This document shows, in pieces, positions 11,882 to 24,789 of a DNA stretch of 64,000 nucleotides. The notes under the pieces are model-generated. The model worked only from the letters and a program-made list of their open reading frames with translations, made no database searches and had not been told where the DNA came from. The stretch covers positions 240,399,825 to 240,463,824 of the forward strand of contig OX352774.1 of the NCBI GenBank assembly GCA_947095535.1, read 5' to 3'. Each line of letters starts with the position of its first letter. Positions within the stretch are counted from its first letter, which is position 1. The position numbers and the translations under genes are program-made. The stretch comes from Poecilobothrus nobilitatus (lineage: Eukaryota > Arthropoda > Insecta > Diptera > Dolichopodidae).

Positions 11882-14593
11882 TTTTGATAGAAACTTGTTG
11901 ACATGCCATACTGCTTTTATGTTATATATAGTTTGCTTATAGTTTTTTGTTAATAACATATTCTTCAATAATAATTGCTTCATGTTTGAAATAGCTAATA
12001 ATTAATTAAAATGTTAGCAAATTAGAATGTAAATGAGAATACAGTTAAAATGTTGAACTCTTTAATCTCAATTAGTATTTATGTGTTATTTATGTATGGT
12101 TTAATACCTATGATTTATTACCGAGTACACTTTAATCAAAGGAAAAAACATTATTAGTTTTAATTATATAAGTATATAATTAAAATAAAATTATTGCAAA
12201 GAAAAAATAAAAACAAAATATTAAAATTAATTGTTAAATTTAAATTGCGCAATTTCCAAAAAAAAAAAAAATTCATAAATTATTTTTTTGTTATTAGTTT
12301 AAAAAAAAGTAGCAATACATAAAATTGTACATGTAAAATTTTCATTTTGTACATTTACATATATGTATATAATTTTATATTTATAAATACACATTAATAG
12401 AAACCTTTAAAAATTTGGTGACCGAAATGAATTGAAATTTACTCAATTCCTTTTCCAGAATTTACAATACAATAACAATAATCTAAGATAATTCTAAATT
12501 TGGAATGTTGTCTTTTGTAAATGACCACCAATATTTTTCAAGGAATAGCTTAAAATATCGGTTTGTAGCTTAAAACAGCGGTTTGTATGAAATTAACAAA
12601 GTATTTATTTAAATTAAAATTATAATACAGTTTTAATGATTAAAAACAGTTATGATGGTTAAAACAATTGTCAAATCAATTTGTGTTACGAACAAAATGA
12701 ACACAGTCATAAAGTTATCAAAAGTCTAAAACGTATCGAACGTTATAATAACATTATTTTTTATGTTTAAGACAACAATATAAGGAACACCAAAAAAACT
12801 TTTACGTGAATTGTACACCAACAATCAGGGTTCATAAACGAAACGAAATAAAATTCAAAAGTTTCGGAGAAATTTTTATTTCGAAACAAAGAAAATAACG
12901 TTCCGAAACTTTTTCCGAAATAAAGTTTTATAGCGTTCTTTTTGGAAATTTAGCTACAAAAACCAAACTAAAAGAAATTATAATAATATCAATTATAGTT
13001 AATTACGAAATAGATACATTATTTGTAAATATAGGGATAAATATTTAAAAAATTAAGAAGCTTATAATAAAACTTTTGAATTAGTACCACTAAAATTGGT
13101 ATTCCGGAACTTTTCAATTTTAACTCCGAATTATTTCAAAAAACAACTTTATTTTTTTCAATTTGAATTTGTTCTTTAGAGGAAATTTTTTTTTGTTTTC
13201 TACTGAACAAAATTTTAAAATGAAATTTTAAGCTAAAAACGAACACTCGAAGCTAACAGCTAATTTGTTTAAAAGAAAATTATAACTTTTCAAACGTAGG
13301 TAATTGTATCGTAGCTATGATAGTTACATCTCTATAACTAAAAATTTATAAATGAAAATTTTTTAGAACGAACCATATAACTCATAAATTGTTAACGATA
13401 TATCTACCTTCAATAAAAATTTTTTTCTGGTTTTTACGCACCCAATAATCTATTTCCTTTTGACTTCACGGTAACGGGATATCCTATATAATTCTGTCTA
13501 TTTGAATTCATATATCACACATATGGAAAACATAAAATTGATAAAGGTAAAAATTAGTATTTTGAACTGTCATCATTGTCATTTAAATTAAATTACTAAA
13601 TTGAGTTACACTTACACACTGTTCACACAAAAAATATCAGATCATACAATTCATCCGTAACTAAAGGAAAAAACTAATTATTTTTTTAATTGTGAACATT
13701 ACAAATCTAATTGCGAAAACAAAATTTTTGTGTCCAAACGTTATAAGGTCTAAAACAAAAATAGTTTAGGCAGTACCTAAATTTTACTAACCCAAAACTG
13801 TTACTGTATTGCTCAAAAGAAAATAAGAATTTTTTGGGGAGCATGGGAACTATACAATTTTTTTTTATTTTTATCCTAATTGAACTATCTATTAAGATTA
13901 GTGAATTTATAGTTTGATAATATTTTAAAGTTTATTCTATTGTTTAATTCAATTTACAAGACAAGTAAGTATAAATAATTTTCTAATCTAAGATAATAAA
14001 AAAACATAATAATTTCATTGTTACAATATTTTAATGGACAATTATATTTATAAACTTTATTATACTCATTATAAATCAAAATATCAGATTACAATATAAA
14101 AAGGTTTCAAACTTTTTATTTAATATTAAAAGTCTTTCGGTACATCAACAAGTTTAATATTGCTATTATTATTAATAAATAGTTTTCAAAATAAATAAGA
14201 TTATTAAGATAAATAAAAACAAACAATAGAATAATTCTAATATAATAGAATCTTTGTTATGGAATAATTTCATAAAATTAAAATTAAAATCATTTAATTG
14301 AAAGAGAATATAATATTTTACAGCACAAAAACAAAAAAAATTATTTTTTTTTATCGAAAATTCATTAATATAAAAATAATTCTTTATTTTTTTTAAATAA
14401 ATTGAATGTACATAATATACAAGTATAGTATACAAACCATTTTCCATATTTATGGATTATGGATATATCTAATAGTATTCCAAACCACATTTATTACAAA
14501 AAAAAATAATATTATTAGACACATTATGTGTGAGATGGACATTTATTATAAAATTAATGTAAGTTATCAGTAAAATTATGGCGGGGGAAATAA
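11882..14593. other. AT-rich spacer with one short inverted repeat
   Basis: Mostly AT-rich and unassigned. An 11-bp perfect inverted repeat, AAAGTTTCGGA at about 12859-12869 and TCCGAAACTTT at about 12903-12913, sits in a TTTCG-rich stretch (12830-12960) that may be a decayed MITE. No gene recognised. Confidence 0.5.
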
Positions 14594-14829
14594 GACCTAG
14601 AGCAATAAGACCTAATAGGCCTTATTTCACATTTGAGTTGAGAAATAAGGCCTAATTCATAAAATTTCGCTGTAGATCTTATTTCTCATTTCAAAGAGAA
14701 TTAAAGCCTATAGGCCTTATTTCACTTTAGAAATATTATATTATTATTATATTATTCCAATTACAAATTTGTAGCTGACTGTAAAATCTGAATATTTTTA
14801 ACAGGCTTCAAACAATTTTCTATATTCTG

Positions 14830-15030
14830 GTCAGCCTTATCTTTCGAGCCACTACCTTCGCGCCCTCCTTTTCGAGCCACTCTTCGCCTCTCTCTTAGCC
14901 CGAACTCCCTTCACACTTCCCTTGAAGGAATTGGAAATACTATCTCTGCTACCGCGCCCGTGAACAACAACGGCGCCGGGAACGCGGGCGCGGGCGAACC
15001 GGCGCGGGGATAGCAGCCCTTATTCCTTCG
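14830..15030. other. GC-rich island inside the TIR element
   Basis: About 200 bp of far higher GC than anything nearby, including CGCGCCC, GGCGCCGGGAACGCGGGCGC and GAACCGGCGCGGGG. No ORF, tRNA or rRNA signature was recognised. It could be captured sequence or an intrinsic part of the element. Confidence 0.6.
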
Positions 15031-15186
15031 AAACAATTTTTTTTTTGTTTTTAATAAAAATGTCTAAATTTTCACAAAATTTATTATTATATTTCAGACA
15101 GAACAGTCAAAATTTAATACTTTTGTATGGAAAGCTGAAAATTTTATTTTTTTCCCCCATGATTTCAAAAATTCTTTGTAATTAAG

Positions 15187-15298
15187 AGAGATTTTAGAGT
15201 TGGCTTCAAAATCAGAGTTAAATAAGCTTTTTCCAAATTATTTATAAATATTCTAGAAAAAGTTGTAATCCTGATTTTGTAACAAACTATAAAATCCC
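15187..15298. mobile_element. Small palindromic MITE (family M), nested
   Basis: Left arm GAGATTTTAGAGTTGGCTTC, then AAAATCAGAG and CTTTTTCC. The right arm is the approximate reverse complement (GAAAAAGTTGTAATCCTGAT, then TTTGTAACAAACTATAAAATCCC). Half-copies occur at 11747-11771, 15343-15380 and 19852-19897, so this is a dispersed family and not a chance hairpin. No coding capacity. Confidence 0.6.
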
Positions 15299-15875
15299 TT
15301 CTGCTTTAGAGTCCCGCATACTTACGTATATTCATATTTCCGAAAAAGATGTAATCCAGATTTTTTAACCAACTCTAATAACTAAACTAAGTTCGACAAA
15401 ATTATTACATTAAAAAGTGAAATAAGTTTGAATGTTGAATTTAAACGAAATTTTTTAATTTTTAACTTGTCGAACTTATTTCATTTTGAAGAAACACTGA
15501 CTACTGACGCACGCACTTGCACAGTGAAATGTGCCAAAAAAAAACAGAAAACATTTAATTACTTAAATAAGCTGCTGAAATATATGATAATTAAATTATG
15601 AAAGAAAAATATTAAAAAATGTTATTATTGGAATAATAAATTACAATTAGGCTTTAATTCCATTATTTTAAATAAATAATTAGGCCTTATTTCACTTTGG
15701 AATGAGAAATAAAGTCTAAATCGCGAAATGGCTTTCTTTCTCATTCGAAAGTGAAATAAGGCCTATTAGGCTTTATTGCTCTAGGTCTCTTATAAAGAAC
15801 ATAGAACACATGTAGCTTAATGTTAATATTTGATTAAACTTTAGTTTTTTGAAACAATTCTAAGCCGTTGTAAAA

Positions 15876-15935
15876 GATTATTAGATATAAATGTTATAAA
15901 AATATTGTACAAGATTATTAGATATAAATGTTATA
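15876..15935. repeat. Two-copy tandem duplication, 37-bp period
   Basis: The 23-mer beginning GATTATTAGATATAAATGTT occurs at 15876 and again at 15913, identical in both copies. Confidence 0.8.
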
Positions 15936-16257
15936 TTTATTAATTATCTTTAAACTACGATATACCTATAATATAACAAGTTACAATACAAATCACTACT
16001 ATTAATTGTTAAAGAAACCTCACTAAGGTTTAATTCCAAGGTCTATCAATTTAAAAGTTTGTAACTTAACCCTTAGGACATTCATGAACATAATAACAAA
16101 AAAGGTTTCCAACCAAGAAAGTTTTTAAGAATAAATGTATTGAAAAATACTGAGAATATCATGGACACAAACCGCACAAATATTTCCATATTATAAGAAC
16201 TTAACATAAAATGGAAATTTCTGATAATAGTAAATCAATCTTATTTCATATGTATTG

Positions 16258-16490
16258 GTCAGATGCTCAGACGATCAGGTAAAATAGAGAAGCTAGTTGT
16301 AGAAGGAAAAGTGAAGAAAACGGTAAAAGAGCAAGATCCAATCTACTACACGTTAGTTAGATTAAATAGAGTTGTTAACAGGAAAAACACCGGGAGAATC
16401 GTCTCATATAGCTCAAAAAAGATCCATATAGCAGCAGCATTTAAAGAATATCATCATATAATAATGTCACTCTTAGTGTATAGGATATAA
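16258..16490 (+). pseudogene. LINE ORF2 C-terminal fragment
   Basis: The frame begins GQMLRRSGKIEKLVVEGKVK and continues through DPIYYT, VVNRKNTGRIVSYSSKK and IHIAAAF. Many insect non-LTR retrotransposons end with the same order: G-H-V-x-R, then EKLVVEGKVEGKRSRGRxPxRW, a DQI segment, then an aspartate/arginine-rich tail with W-R. Key residues are substituted (TVKEQDPIYY for the RGRxPxRW stretch), so this is an old decayed copy. No RT core lies upstream. It could be a chance resemblance; the first 20 residues are the strongest part. Confidence 0.5.
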
Positions 16491-18329
16491 GAAGGAGTAG
16501 AAAAAAATTTATCATTATTTTTCTATACTATATAATATTTTTTGATGGTATAAGAATTCAATTTTATCTCTCTGATCTCACATAGACCTCTTTATTAAAA
16601 AACAAAAAAAAAATGAAAATCCTTCATATAATGGTGGTTTATTTTCATTAACTGTTAATTACTTACATATACATTTTAAGTATATATAAATATAAACTCA
16701 TTATATTTTTATTATTATCATATATGTGCATATGTATTATGACACTATAACGTAACGTGTTTTGTGAGACTTTGTAAAACTTTCTGAGGTAAAATAAAAA
16801 GTATTTTATTTAAAACAATAATCACCATCTATTGAATTTTCATTTATAAATTTTATATATACGAGTATTAAATAATCCTTATTTCTGGTTATCAATTTCT
16901 GAATTGTTGAAAAATTAAAACTTTTTATAAAATATTTTTTAATATATTATTATCACGCCTCTGCTAATATTTTTTGTATAAAATACCAGATATATTACCA
17001 TCAGCATTTATAAAGTAATTTTCTTTTAATATCATTTCAATGAAAAATTTTAATTGAAAATTGGTTCTATTGTGGTTTTTAATAAATAAACAAAAAAAAA
17101 AAAACAAAAATCAATTGAAAACCACAAAAAAAAATAAAAAAAAATAAATTAAATATAGGTATAAAATATTTATACCATTTATGATTGCATATATTTTTCT
17201 GTTTTGGGCATATCTCAACAACCACAAAATTTCAGAAATCTCAACTTTGTGAAAATTTTTATAAATTTGAACAACTAAAAAATGGTTTTTTTCATTTTGA
17301 GATGAACATAAAATTTTAAATTTCTCAATTTCTTAAAATTTTCAAAATCTATAGAAATTTAGCATAAATTTTTTTTTTATTATGCTTACATTATGGATAA
17401 AAGAAACAAAACATAAAAGATTAAAATCTTGTCGATATGTTTACTAATAAAAAACCAATTGCAAAATGTTTAACATCAACATCAACATTTTTCTTCTAAA
17501 TAATCCTCCCAATATCTGATAAGTTCCTATATTTCCTAGTTTCCTTTATTCCTGTGCCTTTATTCCTATTTTCGGAATCCTCAAACCGAAACAGTACATT
17601 GTACCATAGGTTCTTACCTAATGTTTGGTTTAAAAGAGAGATGGCGTTTAGTTGGTTAAAATCCAACCCTACCAAAGAAAATTCGGCAATTAATCTCATT
17701 GGTGTCTTTCGAGATTCCCACATAAAAAAAAAAAATTTACAAATAATATTTTATTTTTAAATATCTACAAAAAAGTTCTTAAACTATTTAATGCGATTTT
17801 TTTTATTTCAAATATTATCAAATAATTTATTTATTGATTTTAATTGTTTTATTTTATTTTACCATTTATTCTAAACTGTCACTGATCTGAAATATACTAA
17901 AAAATGTAAAATAATATACAAAATAAATAAAATTTATTACCATATTATTTAAAAATACTGAATACATCCTGAATAAATAATTTATAGGGGAAATATAATT
18001 CAACTGGACTGGTTGAATCAGTGAACATTTTTGTGGTCTTAATTATATAATAAAGAACTTATTAACAATAATCTTCAATCACACATTATTGAAACACTCC
18101 ACAATTAATATGGTAAGGAGTTTTTTTTTGTTACGAAGGTGAGTGGATTTTGTTTTGAAGGACGCTATAGAAAATTAAAACGATCACGATTCCTTAATCA
18201 ACTTGTAAGATTTTAACCTATTCTAAATGACAGATTTTTTTAATCAAATAATAGACTAAGAGGTCTTCTATACTATTGTACTGTTTTGTCAGTGGAAAAG
18301 AAGATTTTTAAAAAATGTGGGAAAAATTT
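16491..18329. other. AT-rich spacer with one complex patch
   Basis: Largely A/T runs. A less biased stretch at 17496-17723 is open on the minus strand for 75 codons (contains RLIAEFSLVGLDFNQLNAIS), but I recognise no family and see no splice context, so no gene is called. Confidence 0.5.
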
Positions 18330-18506
18330 TTAAAACATTTTTACATAAATGTGGACAGGAAATTACACAGCCTTTCATGTTCAGACGTGGCTGTAAATGT
18401 CGTAAAGGGGAATAACTCTTACGGCATGTGTGAGATTCGAACCCACACTCCCTCGGTTTTTACAGCGTATTTAATACGCTCTTACCCACTAGGCCACAGA
18501 GGCCCC
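18330..18506 (-). mobile_element. tRNA-derived SINE, copy S1
   Basis: On the minus strand from 18506 there is a tRNA-like head, GGGGCCTCTGTGGCCTAGTG. Its A box is TGGCCTAGTGGGTAAG and its B box GTGGGTTCGAATCTC (18432-18446), both pol III promoter motifs. The 3' acceptor strand does not pair with GGGGCCTC, so this is not a tRNA gene. A conserved tRNA-unrelated body follows (TTTACAGCCACG, AAAGGCTGTGTAATTTCCTG) and is shared with copies at 24.8 and 63.5 kb. The 3' end is placed approximately. This is the best preserved copy. Confidence 0.8.
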
Positions 18507-21500
18507 TTTTTTAAAAAATGAAAATATGTTAAAGGTTTATAGAAATATATTTAACGAAAAAATTGATGTTCTTGTTTAAGTTCTGTAAATTAAAAGTGTA
18601 ATAAACTCGAATTTTAGAGAACACAAGATGGTTCCACATTCCCGCTGTTGTGGTCACAAACGAATTTCCTTATGCTGAATTATTACAGGTACGAATTTCA
18701 ACTACTAAGAGGATGGACAGCTGAGTATCTCCTTGTTTCTCTTTAAAAAACTTTGATTGAAGAAATCAAACTTTTTATTTCTTTAGAGCAAAATCCAACG
18801 TCTACTTGACATTTTTAAAACAGAGTAAGAATCCAAGTGAAAAAAAGTTAAGATAAAAGAAAATAAAAGTTACTTAAGTTTTTTAATAATTAATAATCTA
18901 ATTTAACGTATACCAGAAAAACAAATTTCATAACATAGGAATAAAAATGAGATTTTTAAGTAGTGTTTCGTTCTCCTTGAACCAGAAATTAAGTTTGGCT
19001 GAAACCTTTTAAATAGTGTATTGTTCACCTTAGATTAAAAATAGAGTTTTAATAATCGATTTTTTCTTATAAATACTTATACTTTTTATTATCCTAATTG
19101 CACGTCAATTTTATACTTTCCCTATTCTTTTCTGACTTTTACTAAAAGGCAATCTTATAAACATAATATAAAAGTGATAACTATATGCAAACAAAAAACA
19201 TAACATTAAAAATAATTTTATTATTTTATTGCAAAACTTGAAGTCGTTGAATGAACTTTTCACCAGAAAATTGAAATTTGTATTCAAGGAAAGTGCTAAG
19301 TTTTTTACTGATGCAAGTTTTTTCGTTATTATTTATAATTTTTTCTATGTTGTCATCAAGTTTAAAGAGCAACAATAGGTGCAATCATTTTAATGGTACA
19401 TAAAAGTAATACAATACAAATTTATTACACAATTTTCAAAGAAATTACAAAATTAACTAGAAATAAATAGTAAATTATAGGATACAACTAAATTAAAATT
19501 CAATTTGAAGGGGTAAAGTATTATTAATATCTAATATATCTAATATAGATAAGCACACTTAAATTTTGACCCACATAAGTTTGCCTCCTTGATGAAAAAA
19601 TTTTTGTTTGTCTGTAAAGATTTTTTACATTTTTGATTAGATTTATAGATACATTTGCGCGTAAACAGTAAAAAACTAATATTTCATTTGGATTTTGAAA
19701 TGATTTCCATAGATGATTTCTATTTTTTGTTTAGTTTATGTCAAGTTAGCCGAATTCTAAATTGCAAAAACTTAACTTTTTATTTGGCATAATGACACAC
19801 TTGACAAAAAAATATTTGATATACTTTGAAAATATTGTATACATACATTATGGAAAAAACTATAACTCTGATTTTGTAACAAACACTAAAACCTCTTCTA
19901 ACTAATTACTTTTTCTCCATATACATATTTCATTAATGAAGCATGTTTTATTTTTGAGATAGTGTGCTTTTTGTTAAAAGTCTTTTTAAGAAGTGACATT
20001 TTGCCATAAAGTTTTTTTTTCAAAATAACATTAATCGAAATATATTTTTTGAGAAATGGATTCAGGCAAATTGGCATGCACCAATTCTAACTCATTTTGT
20101 TTTAAATCCAATCGATCTTTATTTTAAAAAAATAAATTTCTTTATTATAATTCTTCGAAAAACTTCAGCAAATCACTACTTCCTATTTTTAACCAATAAT
20201 ATTTAAGTCCATTTTAAATATATTGTGAGAATATTTTTGGGCACTGCCCCTATATTTTTGTTATTCCATATTGAAATTGTCTACTGCTCCGTCATATTTG
20301 TGTCCCTCTATACTGCAGTTCTCCCTTGTCTTGCTCATCCATCACATTTTTTTGTTTTTTTTGTAACGAATGTGGTTATCTTCAAAAAATATTAAGAAAC
20401 TCTAGAGGTGAGATTTTTATTCACTAAATTCAATTCAGATTCAAAATAATCGAATAAACATCCTAACTCTCATGCAATCTAATGACTCAATAATGAAGAA
20501 GAAAGCACAAATAAAATACAAATTGTATTAGTTAATGACATTATAATCGACTGAATGATTCCATCATATCACTTAAAGCTCCTTGTTGACAAGAAAAATA
20601 TACAAAAAAATTTATTTTGTACCATTAAAAAATAAAACTAGTGTTTAGCAAACAAAATAAACCTGACAATAATAACTATTTTCATCTCGTTCTTTTTCCA
20701 AGTTTTTAAACATTTATCTCTTTCTAACCTAATTTTATTTCATTTTATCTATTTTTCTTGTTTTTTTTTAAGTCTTTACTATATTATTGTGTTTTCAGCT
20801 ATTAAATTCCTTAAAATTTGTTTTTTAAGTGGAAAAAATTTAGAATGCATTTTATAAAAAAAAAAAATAAAGAAGAAAAGTTTAAGAGGAACTAAAACTT
20901 CAAGATAAAAGAAAAGAATAAAAAATGAGACAACAACAATAACACCTAATAAAAATTTTAAATTTAAAATAATGTCCTTTAAAAACAACTTTTCCACTTT
21001 TTCTACTTATTTTACTGACTATTATTGTTATTATTATTATAGCTGTTGTTCTTGTATTGTTATTTTGTAGTAGTTTATGCTTTCTTTTTTCTTCATATTA
21101 TTTTTGTTTTTAATTTCATAAGTTTGAAGTTTTTTCTCGAGTGACATTTGAAAAATTAATGTTCAGTTATTTGACATAATAAGATTTTATTTTAATATTG
21201 TAGTGTTACCGTTGCAGGTGTGTTCTGTTGAGAAAATATACTATTACTTTTGTATCAATTCGCAAAATAGTTGTAGCTGTTAGGATAAAATACAAAAAAT
21301 TAAAAAATGTTTAGTCACTTTTTAAATTATATAATTTTTTTTATCAAAAAAACCTTTTAAACAAAGCACGAGCTATATAACTACATAAAGTAACTGGTCT
21401 ATACAGGGATGATCTATACGAACTTAGTGAAATTATTGATAAATGGAATAAAACCTTATGCTTATAAAGAAAAACAATATCATCATAATTCAAATAGAAA

Positions 21501-21737
21501 TTTTAATAACCAGTATAATAAAGCTACTATATTTCTGCTAAAACAACAACACAATTTAGTTTTATATTTCTTTTTTATTGTAAAGTGATGAGTTGCTTTT
21601 AGTATTTTCAAATAATAAACAAAAAAAAAATTTTTTTATTACCAAAAGGAAAATTTTAGAACACTGAAAAACAAAACGAATGAAAGAAAAAACCAACTTT
21701 TATGAAGTTTCTATCAACTTTAAAGTCAGTCTTTTCA
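18507..21737. other. AT-rich spacer, unassigned
   Basis: No gene seen. A half-copy of the small MITE M is at 19852-19897. A less AT-rich patch at 20220-20480 (GGGCACTGCCCC near 20240, several CTCCC-type tracts) could be an old LTR or other element, but I found no paired terminal repeat or primer-binding site. Confidence 0.5.
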
Positions 21738-23018
21738 TTTTTAACACATTTCCAAAAAAAAATTCAAAAAATGTATCTATTAGTGTCACTCTGTCCGCCC
21801 GTCCATCCGTTCGTCTGTTTAACTTCTCCACAATTAAAGATAGAGAAAAAAAATTTCAACCATGGGTAGATCTCATAAAAAAATTAATGTTGTAGCCCCA
21901 TCCATTACGGTGCTGCCGCCTCCTCCAATTTTGAAAAAGCCATATTTTTAAATGCGTATATCTCATGTTCTACTTTATGCTTTTTCAATCTGAAAACGCC
22001 ATTCGTCAAGATTTTTTTTACTTTTGTAAATCAATATCCAAATTATACATTTTTTTCAAATTTAGTATTTAAATTTATCTCTTATGTGAAAACCAAATTT
22101 TGCATGATTTTTCTAATTTCATAACTCCAGCACGCTTTTAGGTAGGGACTTGAAATTTTGAGCTAAGAAACAACTTTTAGAATTAGTATAAGTTTCATTA
22201 GAAAATCTTTTTGGAGCGCCCCCTGTTTATGAGCTAATAGGGCTCAAAAATAGAAAATTTGCTATTTTTAAACACCTGTACACAGTTTTATAAAAATACA
22301 GCAAGACATAAAAATTAAAACTCCAGTAATATATTTTTACGTATGTTAATAGTTTCTTTTAGTTGTATAGGGCTCCAAAGTTAGACTCCTCAAAATTACA
22401 AAAAAGCCCTATTTTCAGATGTTTATATATCTCAAGGTTTTAGTGGTAGTTTTACAATCTAAAAACGCTATAAAACCGGAACTTTCCTTACTAAGACCGG
22501 AATTTTTCTATAAAATAATGTCAAAATTATGCAATATTTTGTAATTTACTATTTAAATTTACCGTTATGTGAAAACCAAATTTTGCATGATATTTCTTTT
22601 TTCATAACTCCGGCACGCTTTCATATAGGAACTTAAAATTTTCAGACAAGAAAGAACTTTTAGAATTAATATAAGTTTCCTCAGAAAATTTGTTTGTACC
22701 ACCGTTTGTTTAAGAGCACTGAGGGCTCAAAAATTTAAAATTTTTTTTTTTAGACACCTAAACCATAGGCACCTGTACAAATTTTTTTCGGCAAGATATA
22801 AAAAATAAAGCTGCAGTAATATAGTTTTACGTGTGTTAACGGTTTTTTTAGTTATAAAGGGTTCTGGAGTTACAACCCTTAAAATTCAAAAAAAATCTTA
22901 TTTTCACATCTTATTTGAAATTTTCAAATTTTGGTAAAAGTCACAATTCTAAACAGTTTGTATTATCTTTTGAAAATGTGCGCTTTTAAAAACCGTTGGC
23001 TTACATTCTGCGTTGTTT
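21738..23018 (+). mobile_element. C-family Helentron-like element, older full-length copy
   Basis: The 5' end has TTTTTAACACATTTCCAAAA, then CTGTCCGCCCGTCCATCCG (decayed GTCC repeat). The interior includes ACGGTGCTGCCG... and two modules about 487 bp apart. The 3' end has GAAAATGTGCGC, a hairpin AAACC-GTT-GGCTT with one mismatch, and the terminus ACATTCTGCGTTGTTT. Non-coding; the 71-residue open frame at the 5' end reads through the repeat. More diverged than the copies at 29.8, 45.7 and 59.4 kb. Confidence 0.8.
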
Positions 23019-24107
23019 ATTTTAGTTTTTCTTAACTTCATTTAAATTCAGGCCAACTACAATAAAGAAAAGTTTTGCATTAAAACATTAAAAACAACTA
23101 CAAGTATGTACATACTTTTAGGCGTTAATTTAATTTCATTAAAAAAAATTTTTTTTCCTTTGTAAATGTACTATAAAATGAAATTAAAAATATTGTAATG
23201 TAAAAAGTTTAATCCAATTTAAAAAAAAAATTATTATTTAGATTATGTTACAAAAATACGTTTATAAAATAAAATTTTTATATAAAAATATTTTAATTTC
23301 ATTTTTTAAATATTCCTGGAAAATTGAATTTAAAAAAAAATATCTGTCATCTATATTTTCTTTTAATAACTTTTTTTTTTTGTTGATTGGTTTTAAAATC
23401 AATTTGCAGTTTTTTCTTAGGGGTTATTGAAAATTATTTAAAAATTACAAGACTAGTAAAAGAAAAAAAAAATTTGAAATAAAAAATCAGCATAATTTTG
23501 AATTAATGAACCTTACACCTATTGTTAATATGAACTTTTGTGTCCCGTAGAGTATTTTCTCTATCTACCAATATTTTCTTTACTTTTTTTTATTATTTAG
23601 TTTTTGTTTTCAGTTTTCCATTTTTGCTTTTTTTTTTTTTGTATTTTTACACCAGGATTTTTTATCTTTTTATTCATTTTTTACGTTTGCTTGGATTCAT
23701 ATTTTTATATTCTCTCTAAATATCGGCTTTTCAGAACAGTTAAGAGAAAAATAATAATTTAATAATGATAATAGTTAGAAAAAGAATAGGGTATAGCTTT
23801 AAGTTATTGATTTTTTTTCTTTGAATTAGTAAATATTATTGGTAATAGAAAAGGATTTCTTTTTCATATTTATTTTAAAAATATTAAAGAATTTATTTAA
23901 TCTAATTTTATTGAATACTTGAAAAATAATAGTTAACTTTTAATATAAGTAGAAGTAAATGAGTATTCTAAGAGTAAAATATTTATTTTCTCTATCTTCC
24001 TCAAATTATTTTAGCACTTAAAACTCTACATTAAACATGTATTTAAATTAATAATAGTTATTCAAAATGATCAATAAAATACTCAGAATAATAGTGAAAC
24101 AATCAAT
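23019..24107. other. AT-rich spacer
   Basis: Homopolymer-rich DNA with no gene or element recognised. Confidence 0.5.
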
Positions 24108-24733
24108 AGAATTCAACTCGCCATTATACATTGTACTTGTAGACTTAAACAATGCTTTCGAAACCTTGAAAAGAAATTCGATTTGGAAAGTGCTGGAATT
24201 AATGGAATCCTCAGAAAAATAATTAACATAATAAAGAATCTATACATAAGAATAACTTGAGTCAATAATCCTCAGGAATAGAGTGGAGCAAAGCTGCCCA
24301 TTAAAGATCAGAATATTTGAATACTGCGTGAAATCAATTCTCCTACATGGCAGGTAAACTTGGGTAATAAACGAACGTTATATAAACAACAGGTTTTTAT
24401 CAACACATATCTTCACATTATATGAAGCACGAAGAATAACAAATGATGAATTGCTGCTAGTAATACAACAAGAACCTATTTGAATACGAATAAGAAAAAT
24501 TAATACCGGTGAACATTTACTGAAAAATTGCTAAACAGACATTAGACTGGAACTCCCAGCGAAAGAGAAAAGTAGGAAGACCCTGAATTATATGGAGAAG
24601 AATAATTCGAAAAGAAATAGAGACAGAAGGACAGAGACAGAACATTTTGGCAGAAGTCAAATTAATAGGCCAAAATAGAAATAGTTGGCAAGACTTTGTC
24701 GTAACTCTATGTGGAAACCCCCAAACAGAGTAG
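24108..24733 (+). pseudogene. LINE ORF2 remnant (RT start and C-terminus), internally deleted
   Basis: It starts IEFNSPLYIVLVDLNNAFET, then LKRNSIWKVLELM. This matches the first RT catalytic block of a widespread insect LINE type, whose usual form is FVDFEKAFDSL; the second Asp of the block is Asn here. After stops and a deletion that removes the YADD block, the C-terminal part appears: IRIFEYCVKSILLHG, NDELLLVIQQEPI, then AKQTLDWNSQRKRKVGRP and ILAEVKLIGQNRNSWQDFV, ending at the TAG at 24731-24733. The last 60 codons are nearly intact (one stop after GRP). Clade is probably RTE-like, but I cannot fix it by eye. A SINE follows at once. Confidence 0.7.
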
Positions 24734-24789
24734 GAAGGAAAAACAAAATTTAAAATATTTTATTTTTTTTTTGGTTTTTTCAGATCATA

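Larger units (their letters stand above)
14594..15787. mobile_element. Unclassified TIR DNA transposon, about 1.2 kb, non-autonomous
   Basis: Imperfect terminal inverted repeats of about 170 bp. The left starts GACCTAGAGCAATAAGACCT at 14594, and the reverse complement of the right end starts GACCTAGAGCAATAAAGCCT at 15787. Both arms contain the subrepeat AGGCCTTATTTCAC in direct and inverted orientation and end with ATTATTCCAAT. No transposase is present between them. The interior holds a GC-rich block (14830-15030) and a small nested palindromic MITE. Flanks resemble each other (ATAAG), but I could not define a target-site duplication, so the superfamily is open. Confidence 0.7.

Noticed and set aside
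11627..11983. 118-codon minus-strand frame
   Set aside because: It runs through the 15-bp repeats of the foldback element and has a repetitive composition.
18330..18506. Functional tRNA gene (strong A and B boxes)
   Set aside because: The acceptor strands do not pair and the same sequence plus a non-tRNA body recurs twice elsewhere; it is a SINE.
20220..20480. Possible LTR
   Set aside because: No matching second LTR, primer-binding site or polypurine tract found in the window.
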